Source of the DNA: Rhizobacter sp. Root1221
GTDB lineage: Bacteria > Pseudomonadota > Gammaproteobacteria > Burkholderiales > Burkholderiaceae_C
NCBI RefSeq assembly: GCF_001425785.1
Contig: NZ_LMDI01000020.1
Span: forward strand, 26,148 to 90,147
Direction: 5' to 3'
Length of the DNA stretch: 64,000 bases
This document shows, one piece after another, positions 8,748 through 18,154 of the stretch. Each line of letters starts with the position of its first letter. Position 1 is the stretch's first letter. The notes beneath the pieces are model-generated. The model did not search any database. It was given only the letters and a program-made list of their open reading frames with translations, and was not told the DNA's origin. Both the position numbers and the translations under genes were made by a program.

Positions 8748-9602
8748 TCACGGCTCGGCGGCGGCCCTCGCATCGCTGCGCCACGGGGTCCAGATCAGTG
8801 CCACGAGCACGCCGGCCGTCGTGCGCTTCTGGAACAACGGGCTGTCCTCGTTGGCGGCGCCGGCGTGGAAGTTGACGGACGCGCCGGCACTGGCGGAGAG
8901 CGTGGACGTGAGGCGGCGCACGTAACCCGCGCGCAGCGTGCTGCCGAAGTAGCCGGCGCGGGCATCGTAGGCGGGGCGGGTGGCGGTCGCGTAGGCAGGG
9001 TCCACCTGGTAGAAGTAATCGTGCAGCTTTTCGCTGCCCCACAGGAACTGGGCGCCGGCCTGCACCTGGCTCGCGGCATCGGGCCAGCCGCGGCGGGTCC
9101 AGCGGAACTCCTGCTCCACCACCACGCCGCGGCCGTTGGTGTTGCGGCCGTCGGTCGAGAACACCGCACGGGCCTTCAGGTGAGCGCTGACCTGCTGGCC
9201 GCCATCGAGCTGCACCTTGTAGACGGCCTGGGGGCCCAGCTGGAACAGGTAGTCGAGGTCGGGCATGCCGGCACGGGCGCCGTTCGCCCGGGCGTTGAAC
9301 CCCGCCGCCCCGGAGAAGTCGAGGCGCAGGTTGCCGGACTGCAGCAGCTGACCACGCACGCCGTCGTCGTCCACCTTGAGCCAGGGGCCACGGTAGATCA
9401 GGATGGGCGCCACCGCACCGCGCCAGCGGCGCGTGCCGGCGGCCGGGTAGTCGGGGCCGTTGGCGCCAAGCACGGCCACGCCGGCTTCCCAGAGCGGCCG
9501 GCCCTCGGGCAGCGGGGCGGGCGGGGTCTGGGCCCAGGCGGCGCCAACCGGCAGCAAGGCGCCCAGGAACAATGACAGGGTTCGGAGGGTGGGATTCGGC
9601 AT
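8748..9602 (-). CDS. MipA/OmpV family outer membrane protein
   Basis: This 284-residue protein has a signal peptide ending near AWAQ. The family is recognised from the early PLWEAGVAVLG and DYPAAGTRRW segments followed by PILIYRGPWLKVDDDGVRG. These proteins form a beta-barrel scaffold; E. coli MipA links the transglycosylase MltA to PBP1B. The usual C-terminal aromatic residue is missing: after WTPW the protein continues with RSDARAAAEP. An in-frame ATG four codons upstream (9614) is an alternative start. The gene lies downstream on the same strand of the VWA protein/lipoprotein pair, with a gap of 43 bases to the lipoprotein. Confidence 0.85.
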   Translation of the reverse strand: MPNPTLRTLSLFLGALLPVGAAWAQTPPAPLPEGRPLWEAGVAVLGANGPDYPAAGTRRWRGAVAPILIYRGPWLKVDDDGVRGQLLQSGNLRLDFSGAAGFNARANGARAGMPDLDYLFQLGPQAVYKVQLDGGQQVSAHLKARAVFSTDGRNTNGRGVVVEQEFRWTRRGWPDAASQVQAGAQFLWGSEKLHDYFYQVDPAYATATRPAYDARAGYFGSTLRAGYVRRLTSTLSASAGASVNFHAGAANEDSPLFQKRTTAGVLVALIWTPWRSDARAAAEP

Positions 9603-9645
9603 GGCGCGAACCATACCCGATCCGCTTGTCCTCCCGACAGCCCGT

Positions 9646-10029
9646 TCAGCGCACGGCCAGGCTCAACACCTCGCTGGTGCCCACCTCACCATCCCCATCG
9701 ACCGCCTGCGCGAGCAGGTTCAGCGACAAGCGGCCATCGGACGGCACCACCAGCACCGCCTCGAACGGTGGCGCGAGGTCGGTGCCGAGCGAGACGAGGC
9801 TGTTGCCGTCGTAGCGGTAGAAGGTGACGCGGTCCACGTAGCCGCTGTCGTCGGCCGCCGCCGCGGTAAGCCGCACCGTCTGGCCGGGGGTGACGTCGAA
9901 GGCCGACGCCACCAGGTCCACGCGCGGCGGGTCGTTGTCGCCCCACGTGTAGCCGAGGTACACGCCGCCCCCGCAGCCGGCCAGCAGCAGCGGGGCGATC
10001 CACCCGGCGAAACGCGCGCACGTCGTCAT
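9646..10029 (-). CDS. Small lipoprotein with Ig-like domain
   Basis: A 127-residue protein. The N-terminus MTTCARFAGW leads into a hydrophobic stretch ending in the lipobox LLAGC, so it should be lipidated. The rest (about residues 35-127) reads as one Ig-like beta-sandwich: DPPRVDLVAS, TVRLTAAAADDSGYVDRVTFY and LLAQAVDGDGEVG are typical of bacterial Big/cadherin-like modules. The frame is open to a TTG at 10065 that would overlap the VWA gene stop; the ATG at 10029 gives the better signal peptide. Probably cotranscribed with the VWA gene. Confidence 0.75.
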   Translation of the reverse strand: MTTCARFAGWIAPLLLAGCGGGVYLGYTWGDNDPPRVDLVASAFDVTPGQTVRLTAAAADDSGYVDRVTFYRYDGNSLVSLGTDLAPPFEAVLVVPSDGRLSLNLLAQAVDGDGEVGTSEVLSLAVR

Positions 10030-10061
10030 CGCTCGATCGTACGCCCGACCGCCACGCCCGT

Positions 10062-11552
10062 TCAACCCCGTGGCAGTTTCGCGAGCTCGTCGCCCACGAG
10101 CCGCACGACGAGGCGATCGAGTGTCTGCACCGAGTACTGGTGCACGTCGTGCACGGTCTCCCCGCCGGGGCCGCTCGACGGGTCGGCGCCATCGCGGTAC
10201 GTCAGGAACACGAAACGCCCGGCGGTGTACTGGGCCATCTGCCGGAACACGTATTCACCCGCCGGGTCGAGGCCGCTCGCGCCCACGGCAAACAGCTTCA
10301 CACCCTTGGCGAGCGCCGCCTGCATGTCGCGGTCGTACTGCGGGCCGCCGTAGTCGAGGTGCGGCGGGGCATCGGCCACCATCACGGCCAGGCGCACCGC
10401 GTCGGCCCGCCACGCGAGGCCGTGCACGGTTTCGTGAAGGGCCTCGTTCAGCGCCTCCGGGGTGTCGCCGCCACCGTCAGCCTGCACCTTCGCGAGCACG
10501 CCCTGGAACGCACCGAGGTTGTCGGTGAAGTCGTGCGTGCGGGTGAGGAACGCGTCGCCACGGTCGCGGTAGGCCACGAGGCCGTAGCAGATGTCGGGGC
10601 GTCCCGGCAGTTGCGCGATCTGCTGCGACATCGCGTGCATCGACGCCTTCAGCTTCGCGATCTCGTCGCCCATCGAGCCGGTGGCGTCGATCATGAACAC
10701 CAGGTCGAGGCGAGGCCGGGCCACCGCGGCGGTCCGGTCGAGCTGCACCTGCACGGCCTGCTTCTGGCCGCGCTGCAACATCGCGCGGGATTGCACGCCG
10801 TTCTTGCGCACCGCGATTCCGAGGCGCTGCTCGTTGGCGAACTCGGGCGCGAGGAAGGCCTTCGGATGGATCCACACGCGGCCCGCGGTGTCGGTGCGCG
10901 CCCACGCCACGGGCTCGGCCACGCCCACGCGCTGGATGGCCACCTCGGCGTCGTGCACCGGGCGGCCCGCGGCGTCCACCACGTCCAGCGGGTACCGCTC
11001 GCTGACGTCGCGCTGGCGCACCTCGAGGCCCTGGGCACGGCGGTCACGGTACGCGAGGTATTCGCCGAAGTCCGCGTTGTCGTCGACCACGCCCGCGGTC
11101 ACGGTTGCCGCCTGGTTCTGCTGGCGCGTGGAGGGAGCCGGCTGCGGCTTGGGACTGTGACGGGGCATCGGTGCCACGGCCGCGGGGGCTGGCGGCGCGC
11201 TGGCCTCGCGCGACATGTCCTTCTTGTCGGCCGACAACTTGCCCTCGGCCATCGGGGCGTCCACGGGCCGGCGCTTGCCGCCGGACGAATCGGACTCGCG
11301 CTCGTACTGCCCGCGCCCGCCACCGGCCACCTCGCGGGTGGTCGGCAGGCGGTGGCAGTGGTTGGCCGACGGGACGGCGAACGCCACCGGGGAGAAGTCG
11401 GCCGACGGTGTGTCCTGCCACGACGGCGGCCAGGCGTCCGGCGGGGGCACCGACCGGGCGAAAGCGACCGGGCTGTCGAACCCGGTGCTCGCGAGGAGGA
11501 GCAAGGCCGACACGGCGGCGGGCACGATCAGGCGGCGGGGAAGTTTCATCAT
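10062..11552 (-). CDS. Exported VWA-domain protein
   Basis: This 496-residue protein has an N-terminal hydrophobic signal (residues 3-25). A disordered Pro/Ala/Lys-rich section is followed by a beta-sandwich with Cna-B-like phrasing (PLDVVDAAGRPVHDAEVAI). The C-terminal von Willebrand A domain begins DLVFMIDATGSMGDEI; the D-x-T-G-S MIDAS motif for metal-dependent adhesion is intact. The ATG at 11552 is chosen because GGAG lies six bases upstream; the frame extends to 11594. It is divergent from the ECF sigma factor gene, with 144 bases between them, and likely shares its regulation. Ligand unknown. Confidence 0.85.
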   Translation of the reverse strand: MMKLPRRLIVPAAVSALLLLASTGFDSPVAFARSVPPPDAWPPSWQDTPSADFSPVAFAVPSANHCHRLPTTREVAGGGRGQYERESDSSGGKRRPVDAPMAEGKLSADKKDMSREASAPPAPAAVAPMPRHSPKPQPAPSTRQQNQAATVTAGVVDDNADFGEYLAYRDRRAQGLEVRQRDVSERYPLDVVDAAGRPVHDAEVAIQRVGVAEPVAWARTDTAGRVWIHPKAFLAPEFANEQRLGIAVRKNGVQSRAMLQRGQKQAVQVQLDRTAAVARPRLDLVFMIDATGSMGDEIAKLKASMHAMSQQIAQLPGRPDICYGLVAYRDRGDAFLTRTHDFTDNLGAFQGVLAKVQADGGGDTPEALNEALHETVHGLAWRADAVRLAVMVADAPPHLDYGGPQYDRDMQAALAKGVKLFAVGASGLDPAGEYVFRQMAQYTAGRFVFLTYRDGADPSSGPGGETVHDVHQYSVQTLDRLVVRLVGDELAKLPRG

Positions 11553-11610
11553 GGTCATCTCCAGTGAAAGGGCGGGAAGCACTTCCACTGACACGGCCGG
11601 GCCTGGCGAA

Positions 11611-11647
11611 CGGGGTGAATTATTTTCGCGGCCCGGTTTTCACCCCG
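11611..11647. promoter_or_regulatory. Inverted repeat in the divergent sigma-factor/VWA promoter region
   Basis: Perfect nine-base arms, CGGGGTGAA at 11611-11619 and TTCACCCCG at 11639-11647, are separated by 19 bases. The repeat lies in the 144-base gap between the VWA gene and the ECF sigma factor, about 50 bases before the sigma-factor start. It could be an operator, or a pair of oppositely facing promoter elements for the ECF factor itself. No regulator can be assigned from sequence. Confidence 0.45.
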
Positions 11648-11696
11648 GACACCCCCGCCGGCCGTATCACCTCCGCATGAGGCAGACTCTCGACCG

Positions 11697-12341
11697 ATGC
11701 ACACCCCGAGCCCCGACGACATGCCGGACGACACGCTGATGGCCGCCTATGCCGCAGGCGATGCGTCCGCCTTCGAGCGCCTGTACCAGCGCCACGAGGC
11801 GGGGCTGTACCGGTTCGTGCGCCGGTTGCTCGGGCCGGCGCTGGCCGCACAGACCGACGAGGTGTTCCAGGACACCTGGCTCCGGGTGGTGCGCTCGCGC
11901 GAAGCGTGGTCACCGCAGGGGGCCACGTTCCGCACCTGGCTGTTCACGTTGGCCCACCGCCGGGTCATCGACGTGTGGCGCCGCAGCGGCCGCGAGGTGT
12001 CGATGGCCGCCGACGACGACGGCACCCCGTGGGAGCCCGAAGCCGGCGCCGGCACGCCGTGGTCGCAATGGCCCGCGCCATCGCCCGCCCCCCACGGCGA
12101 CGACCTCGCGTTCTGGCGGCGCGCGGGCGAACGGCTGCTCACCTGCCTGGAGCAGTTGCCGCTGGCGCAGCGCAGCGCGTTCCTGCTGCACCACGACGAC
12201 GAACTCCCGCTGGCCGACGTGGCCCGTGCGCTCGAGGTGGGGTTCGAAACCGCCAAGACCCGGCTGCGTTATGCGATGGCCAAGCTGCGCACGTGCATGG
12301 GCGCGTACCTGGCGCCGCTGCAGACCACGGACCCGCGATGA
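11697..12341 (+). CDS. ECF-type RNA polymerase sigma factor
   Basis: A 214-residue protein. Region 2 (about residues 12-95) includes AFERLYQRHEAGLYRFVRRLL and the DTWLRVV segment in separate adjoining parts, plus TFRTWLFTLAHRRVIDVWRR. Region 4 (about 140-200) includes LEQLPLAQRSAFLLHHDDEL and the helix-turn-helix LADVARALEVGFETAKTRL. Region 3 is absent, as expected of extracytoplasmic-function factors. The gene overlaps the next one by four bases (ATGA), the usual sign of a sigma/anti-sigma pair. The divergent VWA protein is a plausible target. Confidence 0.95.
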   Translation: MHTPSPDDMPDDTLMAAYAAGDASAFERLYQRHEAGLYRFVRRLLGPALAAQTDEVFQDTWLRVVRSREAWSPQGATFRTWLFTLAHRRVIDVWRRSGREVSMAADDDGTPWEPEAGAGTPWSQWPAPSPAPHGDDLAFWRRAGERLLTCLEQLPLAQRSAFLLHHDDELPLADVARALEVGFETAKTRLRYAMAKLRTCMGAYLAPLQTTDPR

Positions 12342-13330
12342 ACGACGAACCCCGCGATCACTGGCTGCGCGAGGCACTGCGCCACGCGCCCGACCCGCAG
12401 GCGCCTCCGGCGTCGCTGCGCGAGGCCATCCTGCGCGAAGCACGCCGGCCAACGGCGGCGGCTCCGGCCGCGCCCTGGTGGTCGCGTGTGATCGCCTGGA
12501 TGGTGCAGCCCACTGTCGCCGCCGGCTTTGCCAGCGTGATGGTGATGACGGCGGCCGGGCTGCTGTGGTGGGACGAACCCGTGCCCCAGATGGAACGCGA
12601 GGCGCCGGCCGCCGCGGTGGCAGACGCCGCCGCGCCGCCCCCACCGGTGGCGCAGGCGACGCCCGAACCCGGCGCGCCGCGCGCGCAAACCCCGGCACCC
12701 GTCCTCGAACGCACCGATCCGATCCGCAAGGAGCGCAAGCCCGCCCCTCAACCCATGCCCTCAGCTGCGCCCGACATGGCTCGCGCAGCCGAGGCCAAAC
12801 GGGCCGGGCAGGAGGCGCAATCCACCGCGCGCTTGACCGAATCCGACAAGAAGCGGACCGAACACCGGGCGATGATGCCGCCACCCGCCGCTCCCGTTGC
12901 TCCGGCCGTGATGGCAGAGGCACCAGCACCCAAGGCCGCGGCAGCAGCCCCCAGCCGCCTCGACGCCCCGGCCGGCGGGCTGGCCGGCGCCGCCGCGCCC
13001 GACACGGTGAAATCGGTGCGCACCGCCGTCGCCGCCGACCTCACCCGCTGGACCTGGCAACGCCAGGCAGGCCCGGCCCGGCCCGCAGACCCTGCCCTCC
13101 TTGCCTGGCTGGACCTGCTCGACGCCAGCAGCACGGCGGCATGGACGCCCGCCACCGGCGACCCCGTGGTGGTCGGGGAACTGCGCCTGCAGCGTGGCCA
13201 ACAGGCGGTGCACCGCTGGGCGTTCAGCGCCGACGGGGTCACCTGGTACCTGAGCGGGAGCGCCCGGTTCATGCCGCTGTCCGAACCCGCGGTCCGCCGG
13301 TTGCTGGAGGCGCTCGACGGCCTGCCGTGA
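12338..13330 (+). CDS. Single-pass membrane protein, probable anti-sigma factor
   Basis: A 330-residue protein translationally coupled to the sigma factor by an ATGA overlap. Residues 1-45 form a cytoplasmic segment starting MNDEPRDHWLREALRHAPD. One transmembrane helix follows (about 55-75, VMVMTAAGLLWW), then a long Pro/Ala-rich periplasmic region and a folded C-terminal domain (about 225-330) with AVHRWAFSADGVTWYL. No zinc-binding HxxxCxxC motif is present, so it is not a ZAS-type anti-sigma factor. The anti-sigma role is inferred from position and topology only. Confidence 0.75.
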   Translation: MNDEPRDHWLREALRHAPDPQAPPASLREAILREARRPTAAAPAAPWWSRVIAWMVQPTVAAGFASVMVMTAAGLLWWDEPVPQMEREAPAAAVADAAAPPPPVAQATPEPGAPRAQTPAPVLERTDPIRKERKPAPQPMPSAAPDMARAAEAKRAGQEAQSTARLTESDKKRTEHRAMMPPPAAPVAPAVMAEAPAPKAAAAAPSRLDAPAGGLAGAAAPDTVKSVRTAVAADLTRWTWQRQAGPARPADPALLAWLDLLDASSTAAWTPATGDPVVVGELRLQRGQQAVHRWAFSADGVTWYLSGSARFMPLSEPAVRRLLEALDGLP

Positions 13331-13396
13331 ACGGTGTCCCTGCTGACGTGGACTGACAGGGGCCGCCGCTATCATCTTCCGTTTACCCCCCAGCCC

Positions 13397-16330
13397 ATGC
13401 CGCCCCGCCCCGCTCCCAACGACGACCCCGCCGCCCGGATCGAGGCGGCCCTGACCGGCGAGGCCTCCATCGAGGCCCCTACCATTCGCGTGCGCGGTGC
13501 GCGCACGCACAACCTCAAGAACATCGACCTCGACATCCCGCGCAACCGGCTCGTCGTGATCACCGGCCTGAGCGGCTCGGGCAAGTCGAGCCTCGCGTTC
13601 GACACGCTGTACGCCGAAGGCCAGCGGCGCTACGTCGAAAGCCTCAGCACGTATGCCCGCCAGTTCCTGCAGCTGATGGACAAGCCCGACGTCGACGTGA
13701 TCGAGGGCCTGAGCCCGGCCATCAGCATCGAGCAGAAGGCCACGTCGCACAACCCGCGGTCCACCGTGGGCACGGTCACCGAGATCCACGACTACCTGCG
13801 CCTGCTGTACGCCCGTGCCGGCACACCCTACTGCCCCGAACACGGGCAACCACTGCAGGCGCAAAGCGTGAGCCAGATGGTCGACACGGTGCTCGGGCTG
13901 CCCGAAGGCACGAAGCTCATGGTGCTGGCCCCGGTGGTGCGCGACCGCAAGGGTGAATTCAGCGACCTGTTCGCCGACATGCAGACACAGGGTTACGTGC
14001 GCTTCCGCGTGGACGGCAACACGTACGACGCCGCCGACGTGCCCAAGCTCAAGAAGAGCGAGAAGCACGACATCGACGTGGTGATCGACCGCGTGAAGGT
14101 GCAACCGGGCCTGCAGCAGCGCCTGGCCGAAAGCTTCGAGGCGGCGATGCGCATCGCCGACGGCCGTGCCATGGCGTTCGAGATGGACACCGGCGCCGAA
14201 CACCTGTTCTCGAGCAAGTTCGCGTGCCCGGTGTGCAGCTACAGCCTGAGCGAACTGGAGCCACGGCTCTTTTCGTTCAACTCGCCGGTGGGCGCCTGCC
14301 CCAGCTGCGACGGTCTCGGCCACGTGACGGCGTTCGACCCCGAGCGGGTGGTGGCCTTCCCGTCGCTGAGCCTCGCCGGCGGTGCCGTGAAAGGCTGGGA
14401 CCGCCGCAACGGCTACACCTTCTCGCTGCTGGAAAGCGTGGCGCGCCACTACAAGTTCGACATCGACGCACCCTACGAGAAGCTGCCCAAGAAAGCGCAG
14501 AAGGCGCTGCTCTACGGGTCCGGCGAGGAAGAGATCGCGTTTGTCTACGAGGCCGAAGGCACCAACGGCAAGGTACGCAGCGTGCGCCGCACGCACCCGT
14601 TCGAAGGCATCATCCCGAACCTCGAACGGCGCTACAAGGAAACCGATTCGGCTGCGGTGCGCGAAGACCTGTCGCGCTACCAGGCCCCCCGCCCCTGCCC
14701 CGACTGCCATGGCGCGCGGCTGCGCAGCGAGGCGCGGCACGTGTTCCTGTCGAGTGCGGACGGCGCCAAGGGCGAACCCATCTACGCCGTGGAACACAGC
14801 ACGTTGCGCCAGTGCCTCGACTACTTCGGGCAGCTGCAGCTCAAGGGGGCCAAGGCCGAGATCGCCGACAAGGTGATCCGCGAGATCCGCTCGCGGCTCA
14901 AGTTCCTGAACGACGTGGGCCTCAACTACCTGAGCCTCGACCGCAGCGCCGACACACTGAGCGGCGGCGAGGCCCAGCGCATCCGCCTCGCCTCGCAGAT
15001 CGGTTCCGGCCTCACCGGCGTGATGTACGTGCTCGACGAACCCAGCATCGGCCTGCACCAGCGCGACAACGACCGCCTGATCGGCACGTTGCGCCACCTG
15101 CGCGACCTGGGCAACAGCGTGCTCGTGGTCGAACATGACGAGGACGCCATCCGCGCCGCCGACCACGTCATCGACATGGGCCCGGGTGCCGGCGTGCACG
15201 GCGGCCAGGTGATCGCACAGGGCACCGCCGCCGAGGTGGCCGCCCACCCCGACTCGCTGACCGGCAAGTACCTCGCCCAGGTGCTGAAGATCGCGGTGCC
15301 CCGGGCGCGCCGGGAACCCGTGGCCGGGCTGCGCATCCTGAACGCCCGCGGCAACAACCTCAAGGGCGTTACGGTGGACCTGCCGGTGGGGGTGATGACC
15401 TGCGTGACCGGCGTGTCCGGCTCCGGCAAGAGCACGCTCGTCAACGACACGCTCTATGCCGCGGTGGCCCGCCACCTGTACAACAGCCACGCCGAACCCG
15501 AGGCGCACGACGGCATCGAGGGGCTCGACGCGTTCGACAAGGTCATCAACGTCGACCAGAGCCCCATCGGCCGCACGCCGCGCAGCAACCCGGCCACCTA
15601 CACCGGCCTGTTCACGCCCATCCGCGAGCTGTTCGCCGAGGTGCCCACGGCGCGCGAACGCGGCTACGGCCCGGGGCGCTTCAGCTTCAACGTGGCCGGC
15701 GGGCGCTGCGAGGCGTGCCAGGGTGACGGGGTGCTGAAGGTCGAGATGCACTTCCTGCCCGATGTGTACGTGCCATGCGACGTGTGCCACGGCCGGCGCT
15801 ACAACCGCGAAACGCTCGAGGTGCAGTACAAGGGCAAGAACATCACCGAGGTGCTCGACATGACGGTGGAGGACGCCTACGCGTACTTCAACGCCGTGCC
15901 CAACATCGCCCGCAAGCTGCAGACGCTGCTCGACGTGGGGCTCGGCTACATCCGCCTGGGGCAGAGCGCCACCACGCTGTCGGGCGGCGAGGCGCAGCGG
16001 GTCAAGCTCGCACTGGAGCTGAGCAAACGCGACACCGGCCGCACGCTCTACATCCTCGACGAGCCCACCACCGGCCTGCACTTCGCCGACATCGACCTGC
16101 TGCTGAAGGTGCTGCACCAGCTGCGCGACGCGGGCAACACGCTGGTCGTGATCGAGCACAACCTCGACGTCATCAAGACGGCCGACTGGCTGATCGACAT
16201 GGGCCCCGAAGGCGGTTCCGGCGGCGGCACCGTGGTGGCCTGCGGCACGCCGGAGCAGGTGGCCGCGGCGCCGGCCAGCGTGACAGGCCGCTACCTGGCG
16301 CCATTGCTGGCACTACCGCTGGCGGGTTGA
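13397..16330 (+). CDS. uvrA: Excinuclease ABC subunit A
   Basis: UvrA (977 residues from this start) recognises bulky DNA damage with UvrB in nucleotide excision repair. Two ABC ATPase modules are visible: Walker [10 protein letters not shown] near residue 55 and GVSGSGKST in the second half, each with an LSGGEAQR signature. There are two zinc modules, C-x2-C ... C-x2-C around CPVCSYS/CPSCDG and [16 protein letters not shown]. The frame is open upstream to 13334; the ATG at 13397 is preferred because the earlier part lacks family features. The stop directly touches the stop of the convergent next gene. No SOS box was recognised upstream. Confidence 0.97.
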   Translation: MPPRPAPNDDPAARIEAALTGEASIEAPTIRVRGARTHNLKNIDLDIPRNRLVVITGLSGSGKSSLAFDTLYAEGQRRYVESLSTYARQFLQLMDKPDVDVIEGLSPAISIEQKATSHNPRSTVGTVTEIHDYLRLLYARAGTPYCPEHGQPLQAQSVSQMVDTVLGLPEGTKLMVLAPVVRDRKGEFSDLFADMQTQGYVRFRVDGNTYDAADVPKLKKSEKHDIDVVIDRVKVQPGLQQRLAESFEAAMRIADGRAMAFEMDTGAEHLFSSKFACPVCSYSLSELEPRLFSFNSPVGACPSCDGLGHVTAFDPERVVAFPSLSLAGGAVKGWDRRNGYTFSLLESVARHYKFDIDAPYEKLPKKAQKALLYGSGEEEIAFVYEAEGTNGKVRSVRRTHPFEGIIPNLERRYKETDSAAVREDLSRYQAPRPCPDCHGARLRSEARHVFLSSADGAKGEPIYAVEHSTLRQCLDYFGQLQLKGAKAEIADKVIREIRSRLKFLNDVGLNYLSLDRSADTLSGGEAQRIRLASQIGSGLTGVMYVLDEPSIGLHQRDNDRLIGTLRHLRDLGNSVLVVEHDEDAIRAADHVIDMGPGAGVHGGQVIAQGTAAEVAAHPDSLTGKYLAQVLKIAVPRARREPVAGLRILNARGNNLKGVTVDLPVGVMTCVTGVSGSGKSTLVNDTLYAAVARHLYNSHAEPEAHDGIEGLDAFDKVINVDQSPIGRTPRSNPATYTGLFTPIRELFAEVPTARERGYGPGRFSFNVAGGRCEACQGDGVLKVEMHFLPDVYVPCDVCHGRRYNRETLEVQYKGKNITEVLDMTVEDAYAYFNAVPNIARKLQTLLDVGLGYIRLGQSATTLSGGEAQRVKLALELSKRDTGRTLYILDEPTTGLHFADIDLLLKVLHQLRDAGNTLVVIEHNLDVIKTADWLIDMGPEGGSGGGTVVACGTPEQVAAAPASVTGRYLAPLLALPLAG

Positions 16331-16978
16331 TCAGGGGGTCACGGGCACCCACTGGCCCGTGATGTTGATGAGCCGGCACGCCGGTGTGCCGGGCGCGCGG
16401 CGGCCTTCGCAATCGGCCAGCGCACGCTGGGTGGCGTCCTGGTCGGACGCGGCGCCTTTCACGTGGCCCCACGCCCCGCCCGTGGAGGCGGCGAACGCCT
16501 TGTTGCCCCCCGCGGGCCAGTACTCGGTGAGCAGCACCTCGCGGGCCTTCGGGGAGAGCTGGTAGGCGGCCAGCCGCGCGTCGGACACCTGCGGCGCGGC
16601 CGGTGAGTCCCAGCCCCACAGGAACCAGCCGGTGCCGGCGAGTGCGGCCATCACCACCACGCTGCTCGCGGCCAGCCACACCTTGCGGTGCGGCGAGCGC
16701 GGCTTGCGGCGCACCTTCGGCGGGGCCTTGGCTGACGGTTCGGTTTCGGGTTCCGGCTCGATGAGCACCTTGGCGCCGAGGCGCTCGAACTTCAGTGCAT
16801 GGCGCGTGGCCGCCTCGAAGCCGAGCCCCCGCCTGAGCACGGTGCGTTTGCCCGAGAACAGCGATTGCTGGCGGGCTTCGTTGAGGTGCAGCAGCTCGGC
16901 CAGCTCGCGCTGGACCTGGTCGATGCGGTGACCGTCGATCACGTCACCCGCAAACACCAGGCGGAATCGTTCGCCCAT
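16331..16978 (-). CDS. Hypothetical single-pass membrane protein
   Basis: A 215-residue protein of unassigned function. Residues 1-75 form a compact domain (FRLVFAGDVIDGH, LAELLHLNEARQQSLFSGK, FERLGAKVLIEPE). This pattern resembles the small N-terminal module seen in front of many unrelated membrane proteins in beta- and gammaproteobacteria. A Pro/Lys/Arg-rich linker and one transmembrane helix follow (about 103-122, ending in WFLWGW). The periplasmic C-terminal domain has two cysteines (near CEGRR and ACRLINITGQW) that may pair. It is convergent with uvrA with zero bases between the stop codons. Confidence 0.75.
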   Translation of the reverse strand: MGERFRLVFAGDVIDGHRIDQVQRELAELLHLNEARQQSLFSGKRTVLRRGLGFEAATRHALKFERLGAKVLIEPEPETEPSAKAPPKVRRKPRSPHRKVWLAASSVVVMAALAGTGWFLWGWDSPAAPQVSDARLAAYQLSPKAREVLLTEYWPAGGNKAFAASTGGAWGHVKGAASDQDATQRALADCEGRRAPGTPACRLINITGQWVPVTP

Positions 16979-17054
16979 GGGTCACCGGACAGGGAAAGGA
17001 ATGGGGCAATTGTGTCGCAAGATGCCCGTCGTTCCCCGTCCATGTGATTCGGCC

Positions 17055-18125
17055 TCAAACCTCCGCAGGACTGAGCGCGGGGTAGTCGGTATAACCCCGT
17101 GCGGCACCGCCAAAGAAGGTGTGGTGGTCCGCATCGTTCATCGGTGCATCGGTCTTCAGGCGTGCGACGAAGTCGGGATTGGCCAGCACCATCTGGCCGT
17201 ACGCCTCCAGCTCAGCCAGGCCCGACACCACATCGGCGCCGATCTGTTCGCGTGCCCGGCCAGGCCGGTTCAGGATCAGCGTGCCCTTCCAGAGCCTGCG
17301 GATGTCCGCCAGCAGCGGCTCGTCGCCCTGGTGCATCACATGCACGTAGGCCAGCCCCAGCTTGTCGAGTTCGGCGACCAGATGGCGGTACAACGCCGGC
17401 CCTTGAGGACCCTCATCGATGCCCCACAGCTTGGCGCCGGGCGAAAGGCGAATGCCGGTCCGGTCCGCGCCGATTTCTTCGGCGATGGCGGTTGCCACTT
17501 CGATGGCGAAGCGGGCCCGGTTCTCGATGGATCCACCGTACTGGTCGTTCCGGGTGTTTGCGCTCGGCGCGAAGAACTGCTGGACGAGATAGGCGTTCGC
17601 GCCGTGGATCTCGACCCCATCGGCGCCCGCTTCGATGGCCCGGCGAGCGGCAAACCGAAAGTCAGCCACCGTCTGGCGGATCTCCTCCGTTGTGAGCGCG
17701 CGCGGCTCGGGGATGGGCTGCATGCCCTTCGCGGTGAACATCGGCACGCCGGGGGCGATGGCGGACGGCGCCACGCCCTGGCGATGATGATGCGTATTGT
17801 CGGGATGGGACATGCGCCCCGCGTGCATGAGCTGGATGAAGAGATGTCCGCCCTTGGCATGGACGGCAGTCGAGACCGCCTGCCAGCCCGCGACATGGGC
17901 ATCGGTGTAGATGCCGGGGGTGGTGAGGTAACCCTGCCCGTCGTCGGAGGGCTGCGTGCCCTCGGTGACGATGAGGCCCACATCGGCGCGCTGGGCGTAG
18001 TACGTGGCCGCCGAGACATGGGGCGTGCCGTCCAGCTCCGCGCGCGAGCGGGTCATCGGTGCCATGACCAGGCGGTTCGAGAGGGGATAGCGTCCGACGC
18101 GGATGGGGCTGAACAGTTGCTTCAT
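17055..18125 (-). CDS. Old Yellow Enzyme family alkene reductase (FMN oxidoreductase)
   Basis: This 356-residue TIM-barrel flavoprotein matches the NemA/OYE class, which uses NAD(P)H to reduce activated C=C bonds and nitro compounds. Motifs: LFSPIRVGRYPLSNRLVMAP at the start, HLFIQLMHAGRMSHPDN, EIHGANAYLVQQFFAPSAN (the His/Asn pair that hydrogen-bonds the substrate carbonyl), and NDQYGGSIENRARF. The frame continues far upstream, but ATG 18125 begins the family homology. It is followed upstream by a broken SDR gene and faces a LysR regulator, a common arrangement for stress-induced reductases. Confidence 0.95.
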   Translation of the reverse strand: MKQLFSPIRVGRYPLSNRLVMAPMTRSRAELDGTPHVSAATYYAQRADVGLIVTEGTQPSDDGQGYLTTPGIYTDAHVAGWQAVSTAVHAKGGHLFIQLMHAGRMSHPDNTHHHRQGVAPSAIAPGVPMFTAKGMQPIPEPRALTTEEIRQTVADFRFAARRAIEAGADGVEIHGANAYLVQQFFAPSANTRNDQYGGSIENRARFAIEVATAIAEEIGADRTGIRLSPGAKLWGIDEGPQGPALYRHLVAELDKLGLAYVHVMHQGDEPLLADIRRLWKGTLILNRPGRAREQIGADVVSGLAELEAYGQMVLANPDFVARLKTDAPMNDADHHTFFGGAARGYTDYPALSPAEV

Positions 18126-18154
18126 GGTGATTTCGGATTGGGTTGGGAAACTGC

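Noticed and set aside
12761..16159. Open frame of more than 1100 codons on the strand opposite uvrA
   Set aside because: It is an antisense shadow of a strongly supported gene in GC-rich DNA, with His/Val/Ala/Gly/Arg-biased composition and no family motif. The same applies to the long opposite-strand frames across 5.4-7.9, 27.5-29.9, 49.8-52.9 and 53.1-55.5 kb.
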